Source of the DNA: Isochrysis galbana
Lineage: Eukaryota > Haptophyta > Isochrysidales > Isochrysidaceae
Assembly: GCA_018136815.1 (NCBI GenBank)
Contig: CM030943.1
Coordinates: 2,955,003-3,019,002 of the forward strand
DNA length: 64,000 bases
Direction of reading: 5' to 3'
Shown here piece by piece: positions 52,454 through 62,805 of this stretch. Every line of letters begins with the position of its first letter. Positions within the stretch are counted from its first letter, which is position 1. The notes under the pieces are model-generated. The model did no database searches. It was not told the DNA's origin and saw only the letters and a program-made list of their open reading frames with translations. Made by a program: the position numbers and the translations under genes.

Positions 52454-55400
52454 TCAACGAGAATGGAGCCTGGATCGAGTGCGCGAAGACGGCGCATCGA
52501 GAACGAGAGGAAGAGGAGTATCCCTGGCCGACGAAGAAGTTGCTTCCGGGGACTCAACATCTTCTGGACAAGTCTCTTCGACGGAGCGATCATAATCATC
52601 AAGCAAATCAGAACAACGACGGAGCAACTCGGAACGAGGCTCCCAGGTGGCTTCTCGAATAGAATAGCCACGCCACTTCACGAGGTACTCGATAGAATCG
52701 CCATGGCTACGACGATCGAGCAACTTTTCAACGATGTACTCGTCGTCAGCCAGCGGCTCTTCATCAACGAAAGTATGATACGGCCGGAGGTTCGAGATAT
52801 GCACCTCCTCCTTGACTAACCGGTTCTCCAGATCACGGAGTCGGTACCTAGTGTCGGACAGAGCCTCTACGACGCGGTAGGGACCCGAGTAGATGAATTG
52901 CAACTTGTTGGCATGGCCTGGTAATCGCATGCAGACGCGATCCCCAGGTTCGAAACGCGCTGGTCTTTGAGACTTGATGGTAGCGTCACGGACTGACTCA
53001 GCCTGAGCGGCTAGGGTAGCCTCGAGAGCGCTGGACCAAGAGAGGCGGAGGCTCGCATTGAGCCTGGATGCGTACGAGCGAACGTCGGCGGACGCCGCCT
53101 CGAGAGCAGTTGGCGAAACAGACTTCGGATCAGAGAGTTGAGCGGGCAGACGCAGCTCACGCCCAAAGATCAAAGACGCTGGAGACCGGGAGGTAACACG
53201 ACCGGAAGAAGCCCTCAACGAGAGGAGTAGGAACGGCAAATGGTCGACCCAATGACCGCCACCCTCGTTCGAGGCGCGCATCAAACGAATGAGCGTTTGC
53301 TGAGCGCGTTCGACGAAGCCTACACCCTCATGTCGGTACGGCTCTGTACTCGACAAATCAGTCCCGGTGAGCTCCAGAATACGCGAAACAAGAACCGAAC
53401 ATAGATTCGAACCGGCGTCGGTCCGAAGCTGCCTAGGGACTCCATAACGCGTCACAATCAAGCGGATAAACATGTCCAAGGCCACCTCCGACGAAGGATC
53501 CCCATTCGAAGGCTCAGCCTCAATCCATCGAGTGAGCGAGTCGATGAAGACGACCAGCTTGTCGTAACCCGAGACTCCAGGCACGAAGTTGTGAGTGGGA
53601 GCCAGTGAGAGCACGTCGCAGTAGACCACATCAAAGGGGTAGGTACCCACGGAGAGACCGGAGGGCGACGCTAGAGCCCTAGGTAGCGGCTTGGCGAGGG
53701 TGCACTCGTGGCATTCCCGGACGTAGGATGCAACGTCGGAAGACATGCCAGGCCAGTATACCCGAGTACGAAGAAGACCGGACATACGAGAAACTCCAAG
53801 GTGACCGGAGCGATCGTGGTAGGCAAAAAGGTAGCGAGACCGCAACAAGGGCGGAACGTAGAGCACTAGCGAGTCCGAGTCGGTGGAGTCAAGGACGGTG
53901 CGATAGTAGACGAGCCCATCGTGAACGACGAAACGGCGAAGCATCTTGGATTGCTGAGCGGGAGCGGGAGCGGGAGCGACAGGACTGGAACACGAATCAT
54001 CGTCGGCAATGGGGCCCGAGGCGACGGCCGGCGGAGGCGACCCTTGGCCTGATGGCTCGTGATTGACCGTCTCTCCTGAACCTAGGAGTGGCTCTACGAA
54101 CGGATCTTCCGCCAGGGCCGCTCTCATCTCTTCGGAAGTCGGCGTACCCGGAGCCAAATAACTGGACTGGATGGCGGGCCCGGAATCGGAGGCTCGACGA
54201 CGAGATCGATCCAAAGCTTGAAGCCCTCGCGCCGTAGCTACGGAGCGCGTGATGGCAGCCACCGGATGGGACCGTTCCTGCTCGGCTAGAGACTCTGAGC
54301 CAGGCTCGCGCGCCGCCAGTGACGCTAGGCCGGCGAGTGGTTCGTCTTCGTGTTCCGGCTCCAGGGATGCTAGCCGGGACAGCCCGTCAGCATCTTGATG
54401 AACAGCTCCTGGTTTATGTTCGACGTCGAACCGGTACTCAGCCAACTTGAGAGCCCACCGAGTCAGCCGAGAGGCTGGCCCACCGGCTACTTGATCCTTC
54501 ATGGTATGCAGCCATCGCAGCGCGGAGTGGTCGACGACTAACTTGAACCGACGCCCCCAAAGGTAGGGTCGCCAATTTCGGATGGATTCCAGGGCGGCCA
54601 AGAGCTCAATCTCGGTCACCGTCCAATGGCGTTCGGCCGAGGTGAGACTGCGAGCGTAATACCCAACGACTCGTTCACGGTTATCGTCTCCTAGCTGCGA
54701 GAGGATGCCGGCGATACCCAACTTGCTAGCCCCATCGGTCTTGACGATGAAGGGCCGATCATCCCTGGGTGGAGTCAAGACGGGCTCCGAAGTGATCGCT
54801 GTCTTGAGCTCTTGGATAGCTCGGCGACACTCCTCGGACTGAGACTCCTTTGCCACGTCACAGCCCTTCCGCGTGAGGGCAGTGAGAGGAGCAGCCTTAG
54901 CGGCGAATTGGCGAATGAATCGACGGTAGTAGGAGCAAAGGCCGAGGAAAGATCGAACCGCTTCCAAGGAGTTGATGGATGACGGGTCGATGTCGGCGAC
55001 AGCTGCGACCTTCTTCGGGTCCATCTTGAGACCTTCCCTCGAGACAACGTGACCGAGGTACTCCGTAGAGGTGGCAAAGAAGACACACTTGGACATCTTG
55101 CAGGTCAGACCGGCCCACTCTAGCCGTTCGAGAACGAGGTCTAGCCGGTGAAGCATTTGCTCGAACGAAGCCTGTGCCCTGGCCTCTTCGGAAGGACCCA
55201 CGCCCGTTGACCAGATGCCCACATCATCGAGGTAAGGCATGCAGATCTCCCACGCTAGCGCACCGAGAACGATGTCCATCAAGCGGCACATGTAGGAGGG
55301 ACCTGATTGGATGCCGAACGGTAGAAAGTTGAACTCGTATTTGCCGCGGTGGGTAGTGAAAGCGGTGATATGTTTGTGCGATTCTTTGATCGGGATGCCC

Positions 55401-58400
55401 CAAAAACCAGAGGCTAAATCGAGAGTACATAAGAAGAGAGAACTGAGCGGCCCTTGGCCGGACGCTAGCCTATCGATAGCCTCCACAATGAGGGGTAGAG
55501 GGCTATCCTCGACGCGTAGCTTGGCGTTCGTGTCGCGGTAGTCCACGCAGAATCGAACGGAGCCATCTTTCTTGCTGACCAGGACTACTCGGGAAGCCCA
55601 AGCCGAATTTGACTTGCGAATAATGCCGGCGGCTTCCATCTTGGCTACCTCCTCTTCTATGATGAGCTCGCCTGCGCGGCCCACTCTAGACGGAGCGTGC
55701 CGGTGAGGAACAGCGCCGGGGTTGAGTGGCAACTCCACCTCGAGAACGTGCGTATGGTTTGGAGCCCCCGGGTGCAACGCGAAAGCTTTGATGCGCCGGG
55801 CCAAGAGTTGGCGTACTTCTTCTCGTTGATCGTCGGAAAGAAGCCGGTCTGGATCGATGGTGGCTGAGTCGAGTAGAGATCGTTGCTCCTCGCTCAGCGC
55901 GGTGACAGGGTCACCATCCCCCTCGCTTCCAGTCGGAGTCCAGCCCCGGTGCAACTTGAAACGCACCTGGAGCGAAGCTATCGGATGCAGAGACGGCAGG
56001 GTCAGCGCATTGACCCCGGTGTGGACGATCGTCACCGCGATGCGATGATCTTCCGTGGGCGTGACCACCGTGGGCATTACGAGAGGAGACGAATCGAGAG
56101 CCTCGCGATTTGGTAGGCGGTCGACCAGCATCGCGCAGTCCGAATGATCTCGGAGAGCTAGCGGAACCCTGACCCAGATGGTTGCGCGGTGGAAGGCAGG
56201 AATCGTCACCGCTTGCTCCGTGTAGAGAAGATATTCGGACGAGGTAGACGCCGGAGCTTTGGCCGCAAACTCGTCGGCAGACTCAAAGAGAGGTGTATAG
56301 AGTGGCTGTCTAGCATCAGCAGCAGCCTCACCCTCCGATCCGGCCGGGATCTCTCGTGTTGCCGTCGACCTCTCCAGAAAGTCGACAGTCAGCGGCTGAC
56401 CGGGTGACATCGAGATAGCTCCGACGAAGCCGGCGTCCGCGACTGGGGGCGGCGCCGTGGAAACTCTGACTACACATTCGGAAAGGACTCTTGAAGAGTC
56501 TTCTGAATCGCCAGAGGCCGGACGGAGGCGGAGGCTTCCTTCCGAGCTCGCGGCGTCGAGAGAAATGGTAGCGGAGTGGGCGGCCAAAAAATCGTTCCCG
56601 AGCAGAAGCATCGCGTTTCCTTCGATGACCGCGAACGAATGACGGAAGAGGCGACCGGACAAGGAGAAGACGAGGCTAGCCCGGCCCCTAGTGATGAGAG
56701 GAAGGCCGTCCGGCCCATGTAGGTTGGGGACGGTAGCGTCCGATACGCGTTCGACGCAAGCGTCTTCAGGTAGTCGATCGAGAAGAGCAGTGGTGATTAC
56801 TGACGGGCCCGCTCCAGTGTCAGCCAGGGTGCTGTTCACCGTGAGGGCAACGTCCGGGAGAACGAACCCTTGAGCTGCGCGGTCGCCATCGGCACGGCAG
56901 ACCACGAGATCGCGGACATAGAGGCAGTGACGAGGGTAGAGCGGCGGCGGAGTGTCCGCGATAGATTCCACCGGAAGTGAGGTTCCGGCTCCGGGTGACA
57001 GGGTGGTTGGATTGGAGGCTAGCCTGGACGGAGAAGATTCATCGACGTGGGGCACTCGCTCGATAGCGGCGGCCACCGTCTGCGGCACGAATGGTATCGA
57101 GGAGCGTGGGGATGCCTTTGCTGAACTAGAGGGGTTAGGCACGCCATCATAGCCTAGCCCTCGACGGTCCGTCGGATGCCGAGGTTGATCCATTTGGCGT
57201 GACCATTCCTTCTCCAGGGACTTCTGCAAGTCTGTCTTCGGAAGCTTCGACAACTCGGAAAATCCGGCCGCACTGAGGCCCCTAGCGGTAGCCCCATCGC
57301 AATACAGTGCCCGTGGAGTATCCTCTCCTTCGGCGGCGTCGGAGGGCTTGGTCTCGAGGGTCTGCATGCTCCGGTGTTCTGGCGTCTCGGGCGTGTCATC
57401 TTCTCCCGAGTCGGGCCCGACATCCCAGGTTTCGAGTGGCCTTTCGGCTACGAACGAATTGGTCAGTTCGGCCACTACCTCGTCGCCAGCCGTGAAGGAG
57501 GCGCTCGGAGATAGTGCATTGATGCCTTGAGAGCCCAGTCGAGACAAGATGGGAGGTTCCGACGGCTCCGCAGCTGCCGCTTGCTCAGCGATTTCTTGGG
57601 CGATGGAAGGCGTGACATCCTGCCACCGATGGACCCCCGAAATTACATCACGGTCGAAGACCTGCCACTTGCTGCGGCGCTTCTTCACCGTGTTTGGAGG
57701 GCCTGGCGTTGTAGAGCGGTCCTCTATGGGCCACTCCCACGGCAGGAAGCGGTCTCCTTCCGCCTCGGCCTCGTCTTCCGATACGTTTGTTTCCGAGTCC
57801 TCCTGATGAAGCAGGCGAGAAGCATCGGCAACGGGGCCTGCGTCCGGGATCACGACAACCGAATCAGACACTGGCGAACCGCTGGGAGGCGTGAGGTGAG
57901 AGCTAGAAGCTGCTTCGCCTCTCCCCTCCATGAAACGAGCCAGAGCCGTCCTCGGCTCAGCCAGCTCGAAACCGGTCGAGCAAAGCGAAGGGCGTTCTCT
58001 CAAGCTGGCAGCTGCTTGGGAAATTGCCCAGTCCACCGTGAAGTCGAGCGAACGCGACGCCTTGGCTTCGCGCGCATAACGGCGCAAGACCGGCATCCAC
58101 TGGGCCGCCATTGCACCGGCAATGCCCACATAGGTGCGGCTGCGAAGGGCGCCACGGTGGGGCGACGGCGATAGATCCGCCATAGCGGATAGACGTCCCT
58201 CGACAATCTTCGAAGGCTGCAAGGACGGGAGTGAAGCCGTCAGGTACAGGCCAGTTGCTTTTTGATGGCCCGTGCCGTGCTGCCACGGCTGCACAAACTG
58301 CCGCGGTCGCAACCCCCCGACTAAGGCAGAGGCTTCCGCGTGCATTCGAGGATTTTCGACGGCAACGAAAGGCGCGTCGGCGCTTGCCATGGCGAGGAAG

Positions 58401-59572
58401 ACTCTAGCGGCGGATTCGAGAGCCTGGCGTCGTCCCGGCTCCCGATCGAGCCACTGGCAACTCACCGCCGACAAATACGTGCACGGCGGATGCGCAACCA
58501 CGAGGTCCCAACCGAGGTTTTGAATGTGAAGAGCATCTCCGCAGAAGTGGGGAATGTAGTCGATCTCCGACGGTCGTAGATCGCACGTCGCGACGTGCGC
58601 TCCGGCGAGTAGGAACATCGAAGACACGACCCCGCTAGCTTCACCGACGACTAGAACGCGGGGTGGAGGAATCCCCTCGGCCGCGTCGAGCGTCACGGCG
58701 TCGTGGATCGCCGCTAACTCAGCGCAAAGCTCGTCAAAATGCGTCGGCAGTACGGCAGAGGGTGATGAATGAGTGCTCGCGTGCGGCCGCCGCACGGCTA
58801 GAGCAGCTTCGGCGAGATGGCGGGGCAAGATGACGGAGGAACCGCTAGCCCGGGCACGGGAGGCGGCTAACATTTGGAGCTCGCGCGTAGGGGCGCGGGC
58901 AGTTGCAGTAGACTTGGCGGCCGAGGAACAACCAACCACGGCGATCCGGTGGATGGCCTCGGCAACGGAATTCAGGGGAAGGAGGTCGTCGCCCTCGAGT
59001 TTCGGTGGGCTAGACCTGAAGGGGGTTGGCTCCGGCGGGCGATCCCTGGAACGGGGATCCTCCGGAGAGCCGAGAGAAAGAGGAGACGCCGGCGTCCGTA
59101 TGGTGCGCGACGAGGGATCGTAGTCGACGGCCCCTGCGTCTCCCGAGTCTGCGGTGGCCACGGCGTGAGCGCGGAAAGCCGCAGCTCCCTTGGAACCTTC
59201 ATCTTCATTGACTCCGGAAGCCGACCCTTCCGGGTCGGGAACCAGATCAGAAACGAGAACGGGTGCAACTTCGAGACGAGAGAATGAACACGACGACGGA
59301 GAAATATAACGAACCGGGGAGAGAGGTGAAGAGGAGACACTAGTCTCCGCCTCAACAGCACGAGAACCTACGGTAGACAACGACGATTCGTCCGCAGAGC
59401 GGCTCCGGCTATGGCCCTTGGGAGAGAGGTCTCCAGTGGGGTCCCGCCGGGAAAGAGCAGAAACAGGTAAAGCAGCAACAACGTTTTCGGACGCGGCAGC
59501 GGCCACGTCGGACCTATCCATAGAACCTAGAGCAGAAGATGATACCGAGTCGACAGCCCTCGAGGGCTTCAC
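52454..59572 (-). CDS. Ty3/gypsy chromovirus pol with an added DNA-methylase-like domain
   Basis: One frame of 2,372 codons with no stop. Order by residue: Ser-rich 1-200; methylase-like 300-505 (RVLVVGEASGVVSSMFLLAG, DLVVAHPPCTYLS with Cys364, VENP 405-408, FVQPWQHGTGHQKATGLYL 426-444, GIAGAMAAQW 483-492); linker; aspartic protease (LADTGAGPS, Asp918); reverse transcriptase 1284-1510 (LPFG, YLDD 1447-1450); RNase H (Asp1613, Asp1681); integrase with His1919, His1924, Cys1954, Cys1957 and Asp1985, Asp2052, Glu2088; chromodomain 2277-2328 (EYIVEKLLD, YLVKWRGYS, TWEP). The first codon is GTG and the frame stays open upstream over the gag end, so translation probably enters by frameshift. An intact frame of this length suggests recent activity. 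The chromodomain would steer insertion to marked chromatin. Confidence 0.95.
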   Translation of the reverse strand: MKPSRAVDSVSSSALGSMDRSDVAAAASENVVAALPVSALSRRDPTGDLSPKGHSRSRSADESSLSTVGSRAVEAETSVSSSPLSPVRYISPSSCSFSRLEVAPVLVSDLVPDPEGSASGVNEDEGSKGAAAFRAHAVATADSGDAGAVDYDPSSRTIRTPASPLSLGSPEDPRSRDRPPEPTPFRSSPPKLEGDDLLPLNSVAEAIHRIAVVGCSSAAKSTATARAPTRELQMLAASRARASGSSVILPRHLAEAALAVRRPHASTHSSPSAVLPTHFDELCAELAAIHDAVTLDAAEGIPPPRVLVVGEASGVVSSMFLLAGAHVATCDLRPSEIDYIPHFCGDALHIQNLGWDLVVAHPPCTYLSAVSCQWLDREPGRRQALESAARVFLAMASADAPFVAVENPRMHAEASALVGGLRPRQFVQPWQHGTGHQKATGLYLTASLPSLQPSKIVEGRLSAMADLSPSPHRGALRSRTYVGIAGAMAAQWMPVLRRYAREAKASRSLDFTVDWAISQAAASLRERPSLCSTGFELAEPRTALARFMEGRGEAASSSHLTPPSGSPVSDSVVVIPDAGPVADASRLLHQEDSETNVSEDEAEAEGDRFLPWEWPIEDRSTTPGPPNTVKKRRSKWQVFDRDVISGVHRWQDVTPSIAQEIAEQAAAAEPSEPPILSRLGSQGINALSPSASFTAGDEVVAELTNSFVAERPLETWDVGPDSGEDDTPETPEHRSMQTLETKPSDAAEGEDTPRALYCDGATARGLSAAGFSELSKLPKTDLQKSLEKEWSRQMDQPRHPTDRRGLGYDGVPNPSSSAKASPRSSIPFVPQTVAAAIERVPHVDESSPSRLASNPTTLSPGAGTSLPVESIADTPPPLYPRHCLYVRDLVVCRADGDRAAQGFVLPDVALTVNSTLADTGAGPSVITTALLDRLPEDACVERVSDATVPNLHGPDGLPLITRGRASLVFSLSGRLFRHSFAVIEGNAMLLLGNDFLAAHSATISLDAASSEGSLRLRPASGDSEDSSRVLSECVVRVSTAPPPVADAGFVGAISMSPGQPLTVDFLERSTATREIPAGSEGEAAADARQPLYTPLFESADEFAAKAPASTSSEYLLYTEQAVTIPAFHRATIWVRVPLALRDHSDCAMLVDRLPNREALDSSPLVMPTVVTPTEDHRIAVTIVHTGVNALTLPSLHPIASLQVRFKLHRGWTPTGSEGDGDPVTALSEEQRSLLDSATIDPDRLLSDDQREEVRQLLARRIKAFALHPGAPNHTHVLEVELPLNPGAVPHRHAPSRVGRAGELIIEEEVAKMEAAGIIRKSNSAWASRVVLVSKKDGSVRFCVDYRDTNAKLRVEDSPLPLIVEAIDRLASGQGPLSSLFLCTLDLASGFWGIPIKESHKHITAFTTHRGKYEFNFLPFGIQSGPSYMCRLMDIVLGALAWEICMPYLDDVGIWSTGVGPSEEARAQASFEQMLHRLDLVLERLEWAGLTCKMSKCVFFATSTEYLGHVVSREGLKMDPKKVAAVADIDPSSINSLEAVRSFLGLCSYYRRFIRQFAAKAAPLTALTRKGCDVAKESQSEECRRAIQELKTAITSEPVLTPPRDDRPFIVKTDGASKLGIAGILSQLGDDNRERVVGYYARSLTSAERHWTVTEIELLAALESIRNWRPYLWGRRFKLVVDHSALRWLHTMKDQVAGGPASRLTRWALKLAEYRFDVEHKPGAVHQDADGLSRLASLEPEHEDEPLAGLASLAAREPGSESLAEQERSHPVAAITRSVATARGLQALDRSRRRASDSGPAIQSSYLAPGTPTSEEMRAALAEDPFVEPLLGSGETVNHEPSGQGSPPPAVASGPIADDDSCSSPVAPAPAPAQQSKMLRRFVVHDGLVYYRTVLDSTDSDSLVLYVPPLLRSRYLFAYHDRSGHLGVSRMSGLLRTRVYWPGMSSDVASYVRECHECTLAKPLPRALASPSGLSVGTYPFDVVYCDVLSLAPTHNFVPGVSGYDKLVVFIDSLTRWIEAEPSNGDPSSEVALDMFIRLIVTRYGVPRQLRTDAGSNLCSVLVSRILELTGTDLSSTEPYRHEGVGFVERAQQTLIRLMRASNEGGGHWVDHLPFLLLSLRASSGRVTSRSPASLIFGRELRLPAQLSDPKSVSPTALEAASADVRSYASRLNASLRLSWSSALEATLAAQAESVRDATIKSQRPARFEPGDRVCMRLPGHANKLQFIYSGPYRVVEALSDTRYRLRDLENRLVKEEVHISNLRPYHTFVDEEPLADDEYIVEKLLDRRSHGDSIEYLVKWRGYSIREATWEPRSELLRRCSDLLDDYDRSVEETCPEDVESPEATSSSARDTPLPLVLDAPSSRTRSRLHSR
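58058..58675 (-). other. methylase-like domain inside pol
   Basis: Codes for residues 300-505 of the pol frame. The features are a Rossmann-type start (VLVVGEASG ... ATCDL), HPPCTYLS as the PPC motif, ENP as the ENV-equivalent, and a C-terminal GIAGAMAAQW as in motif X of cytosine methylases. The arrangement is that of small phage proteins annotated as C-5 cytosine methylase-like. All of it is in frame with RT. Confidence 0.75.
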
Positions 59573-59619
59573 AACTGATTGTTTACGAAACGAAGAGACC
59601 GAAGACGCGTCGAATCCAC

Positions 59620-60609
59620 CTAGCCCACCCCCTTGGGCAGGGCCGTCGGGGGTGAATCCAGGGATGAAGATGCGTCGAAAGACCTAGGCGAATTTGAAGA
59701 AACCGAAGACAGCATAGTATCCGTAGAAATAGATTCCAAGAGGGGCAGCGAGCGAGAATCGGCCCCTAACATCCTAATAGCGTGCGGAGTAATAGAAGAA
59801 CTTGTAGACGTACACGAATTTCGGAGAGTCGGGTCGCGACTATCTCCGGGGCAAACCTGTTTCCAGGAGCCCGGGTCAAGTGTCGACTCCGGCTTCCGAG
59901 ATAGCCGTTCGGCGGGGGCTTCAGCCGGCGAGGCGGCTCCCACCGTCGAGGACTGAATAGAGCTAGAGACAGGGGGAGAATCGCCGCGTTGACAGCTCTT
60001 CTCCCCAAGCGGCGTAGGGATCGGATCGGGATGGTGGTGGTGGCGTTCGGGCCCACCGCCCGCGATGTTCTCCGCCAGGGTTTGAAGGACGGGGACCCCG
60101 CCGGACCCCTACTGAGGCTTAACCCGGACCATCGAGCGAAGAAGCTTATGAATGTGCTCGTCCGATCCACACTCTCCGCAGCCAGCCTCACACAGAAAGC
60201 GAATATATGGCTGACAGATGACGGGGTTGTGAGCACCGTCTCCCGTGCCATATTTCCAGGCTTCGCTGGCTGGAGTGCCAGGAGGAGCATGAGGTCGGAA
60301 AGCGCAGAAGGCACAGCCGTTTTCGTTCGTCCATTCGGAGATTCCCCTATTGATATCGTCCGTTCGTGGAGTTTCCATTGAATTATCGGCCGGTCGGCAC
60401 TTTGCTAGCGCCGCCGAGACCCTTGGGTGCTTGGCATAGCCTGCTACGGCCCAGAAGCGGGCTCGGGCCCGATTCCAAGCTCGGGCGTCCACCGGGATAC
60501 GCCCAAATCGGGCGGTAGCCCTTGGCCGTTCGCCGGCGGATCGCGCGACGGCTGGGCGGCCGAGACGAGCTCCCTTTCGACCCGGTGGATCGGTCAGTAT
60601 AGCCGGCAA
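59620..60609 (-). pseudogene. gag region of the chromovirus, with Nanos-like zinc finger and one stop
   Basis: A single minus-strand frame runs from about 60609 to 59620, broken only by a stop at 60109-60111. Residues 99-154 of the first part (60315-60148) hold CAFC, then HNPVICQPYIRFLCEAGC and GECGSDEHIH. The C-x7-C spacing and C/H order resemble the Nanos zinc finger rather than the usual CCHC knuckle. The frame ends at 59620 (TAG), overlapping the upstream-open pol frame, at AAGGGGGTG. Sequence up to the gap (60899) includes a second frame with DMVAAVQAAVQATVAEALRG, probably the gag N-terminal part in another frame. The stop and frame change mean gag is either damaged or misassembled. Confidence 0.55.
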
Positions 60610-60899
60610 CGGTGAGTTGGAGTGGTAACTTGCCGGCGGTGCAGCAGCCGATAATCAGGCTTCGAAGCAGGCGAGTGTCCCTGTCCGCGAAGAGCTTCCG
60701 CCACGGTGGCTTGGACGGCTGCCTGCACGGCGGCGACCATGTCCGTGGTCGAAGCGGTCTTCTGGACGAGGAAGTCTCGTTCTTTGCCTCGCCTGAGGCT
60801 TAGTGCGTACGCTAGCCACGGTTTGCTTCGTCGAGGCCGGGATTGATGACGCTTCACCCGGGCCTGCTCGTAAGGGCTGAGGTACCGTTGGCAGAGGTT

Positions 60900-60999
60900 N
60901 NNNNNNNNNNNNNNNNNNNNNNNNNNNNNNNNNNNNNNNNNNNNNNNNNNNNNNNNNNNNNNNNNNNNNNNNNNNNNNNNNNNNNNNNNNNNNNNNNNN
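60900..60999. other. assembly gap, 100 N
   Basis: Exactly 100 Ns, the conventional length for a gap of unknown size. It separates retrotransposon gag sequence (left) from the TAZ-finger gene (right) and may hide the 5' LTR. Confidence 1.
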
Positions 61000-62805
61000 A
61001 CGCACTGGCACTGCGAGTCCTTGCAGTGGAACGCATGGACGAGTGCTTGCACAGGAAGCGTCGACTTGCGTCCGCTCGAGCCACCCGGCGCCTGCGCCGA
61101 GCCACTAGTTGTACATACCGATCCGCTCGGCCCCGCAATGCCGCGCATGGCAGCCCCTACGGCGAGTGTATAGCGTGAGCGGGTGAGGGGCGGGCAACGG
61201 AGGCCAGCGCGGCGTGGGAAAGGGGCTGCCAGTTGCACACCTGGTGCACCTAGGACAGGCTTGCTGCCGAGCGCGTCGGCTCCCAGCGACAGCACCTGCC
61301 GGTTCAACGCCTCATCCAGCTTAGACCCTGGCATCGGCGGTCCCGTTAGACTGGCCATATGCTGCTGGGGCGTGCGCTGTGCCTTTGCCTGCTGGTGCTT
61401 GAGCAGCTGCTGCTTGAGCAGCAGTTGCTGTGCATGCTGCTGCGCCGCTGTCGCACCAGGCACCGTCGGCAGTGCTCGCTGCTGCTGCAGCGATGGCGGT
61501 AGCGTGTTAGTGGGCAACGAGGGCATCTGGCCTGGTTGCAGCTGGCTGGGCGCCGTCTGACTCCCTTGCCGTTGGTCGGGCAGGCGGTGACCGGGCGGCC
61601 CTTGAACGGAGGGAGGCTGCCCATGCGGAACCATCCCCGTCTGCGTCTGCTGCCGCTTGATCATCTCGCGTTTCTTTTGCAGCTCGTCAATCTGCGGAAC
61701 CATCGCGAGGAGCGCCTGACGCAGCGCGTCGCGGCCCGCCACGGTCCGCAGCTCTAGTTGCAGCTGCGTGGGCAGAAGGAGAGGGAGGGGGCAGGGGCGA
61801 TCAGCACCGGCGGCATCTGCAAAGTCGGCCAAGTCAACGCACGGCAAGCCGACCGTGCCGCGCACGGCCACTTGTCGGCGCGGTCTCCTTTGGCTGCGCA
61901 GATGCCTCGCGCGCAGCTCTACCAGACATTGCCCCGCCCCCGATGGGATTGCGGGCTAGAGTAGCAGCCAGAGGTTTGGCGAGACGAGAAGGGTTCGGCA
62001 TACGGGTGAGATCAGAAGGGTTCGGGACAGGTGTCTACGCGAAGGTATGCAGGCCCCCCTCGCCAGCAAGCACGGCCGCTCGCAGAGCATGGCAAATGCC
62101 CGAGGAAGCCCCCGTCCCGCTTTGCTGCACAAAAAGCAACTGCTCGAGCTGGCGGTGAGGCTAAGATGTCAAGCCGAGCGAGTTGCGCGGAAGGGCGTGC
62201 ACCGCGCGCGCAGTCCCACCATCGCCATACTCCCTCAAAGCGCTGCCTTTGCACCGCCAACCTTCCCCATTCCCCGGCCACTCCCCCAATGCCCATCTCC
62301 ATGCGCCTAGCAATTGCCACCACCTCGAACAAACCCCGCGGCGGCAAGCACGTGGAGAGTAGCGCCGCCATCTCCCATCCTCTCCTCGCCGAGGTTCACC
62401 AAGCCACCTTTCACCTCCCTGCTCGCGCTTCGATGTGAGTCACTAGCCCAGCACTGCGCCGTGCTCCCCCCCCCCCCCCCCCATTCTCCATCGCCCTCGC
62501 ATATCTGCTGCTGTCCTGCTCCGCCTGTGGGTACTTTTGCAGCACCCACTCCCTCCCCACGCCACCCCTCTCCGCCGCCTCCTTCCCCCCTTCCGCGCTT
62601 GCTCTTTGTCTTTCACTCCCTGGCCTCCCCGTCGCCGGCCTCCCCAACATGGTGGGCTAAAGCTAGCCAGCCTCATTCACCTGCTGCTTGCCAAGCTCCT
62701 TTTGCAAATACCTCTGCAACATCTGGTCAAGCTGCACATGCTTGTCTGTTTGCACAAATCGCTTCACTGTCTTGAGTAAATCTGGCACCGAGAGGCTCAG
62801 GTTCT
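61000..62805 (-). CDS. CBP/p300-like protein with TAZ zinc finger, exons only, truncated by the gap
   Basis: Exons read on the minus strand: 62805-62681 (SVPDLLKTVKRFVQTDKHVQ then LDQMLQRYLQKEL; acceptor CTGCGCAG, donor GTGAAT); possibly one near 62155-62045 (HRQLEQLLFVQQ); 61763-61241 (acceptor after a strong pyrimidine tract, LQLELRTVAGRDALRQALL, coiled coil QIDELQKKREMIKRQQ, then Gln-rich); and 61156-61000 after an 84-bp intron (GTGTGC ... CGTAG) whose length keeps frame. The last exon ends QALVHAFHCKDSQC, the first half of a TAZ finger, at the gap. TAZ domains bind transcription activators in CBP/p300/HAC histone acetyltransferases. The HAT domain would lie beyond the gap and is not in the window. 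The first exon and start are not identified. Confidence 0.6.

Noticed and set aside
57527..58174. Plus-strand frame of 215 codons across the chromovirus
   Set aside because: Antisense shadow of the pol frame in stop-poor DNA, with no domain features.
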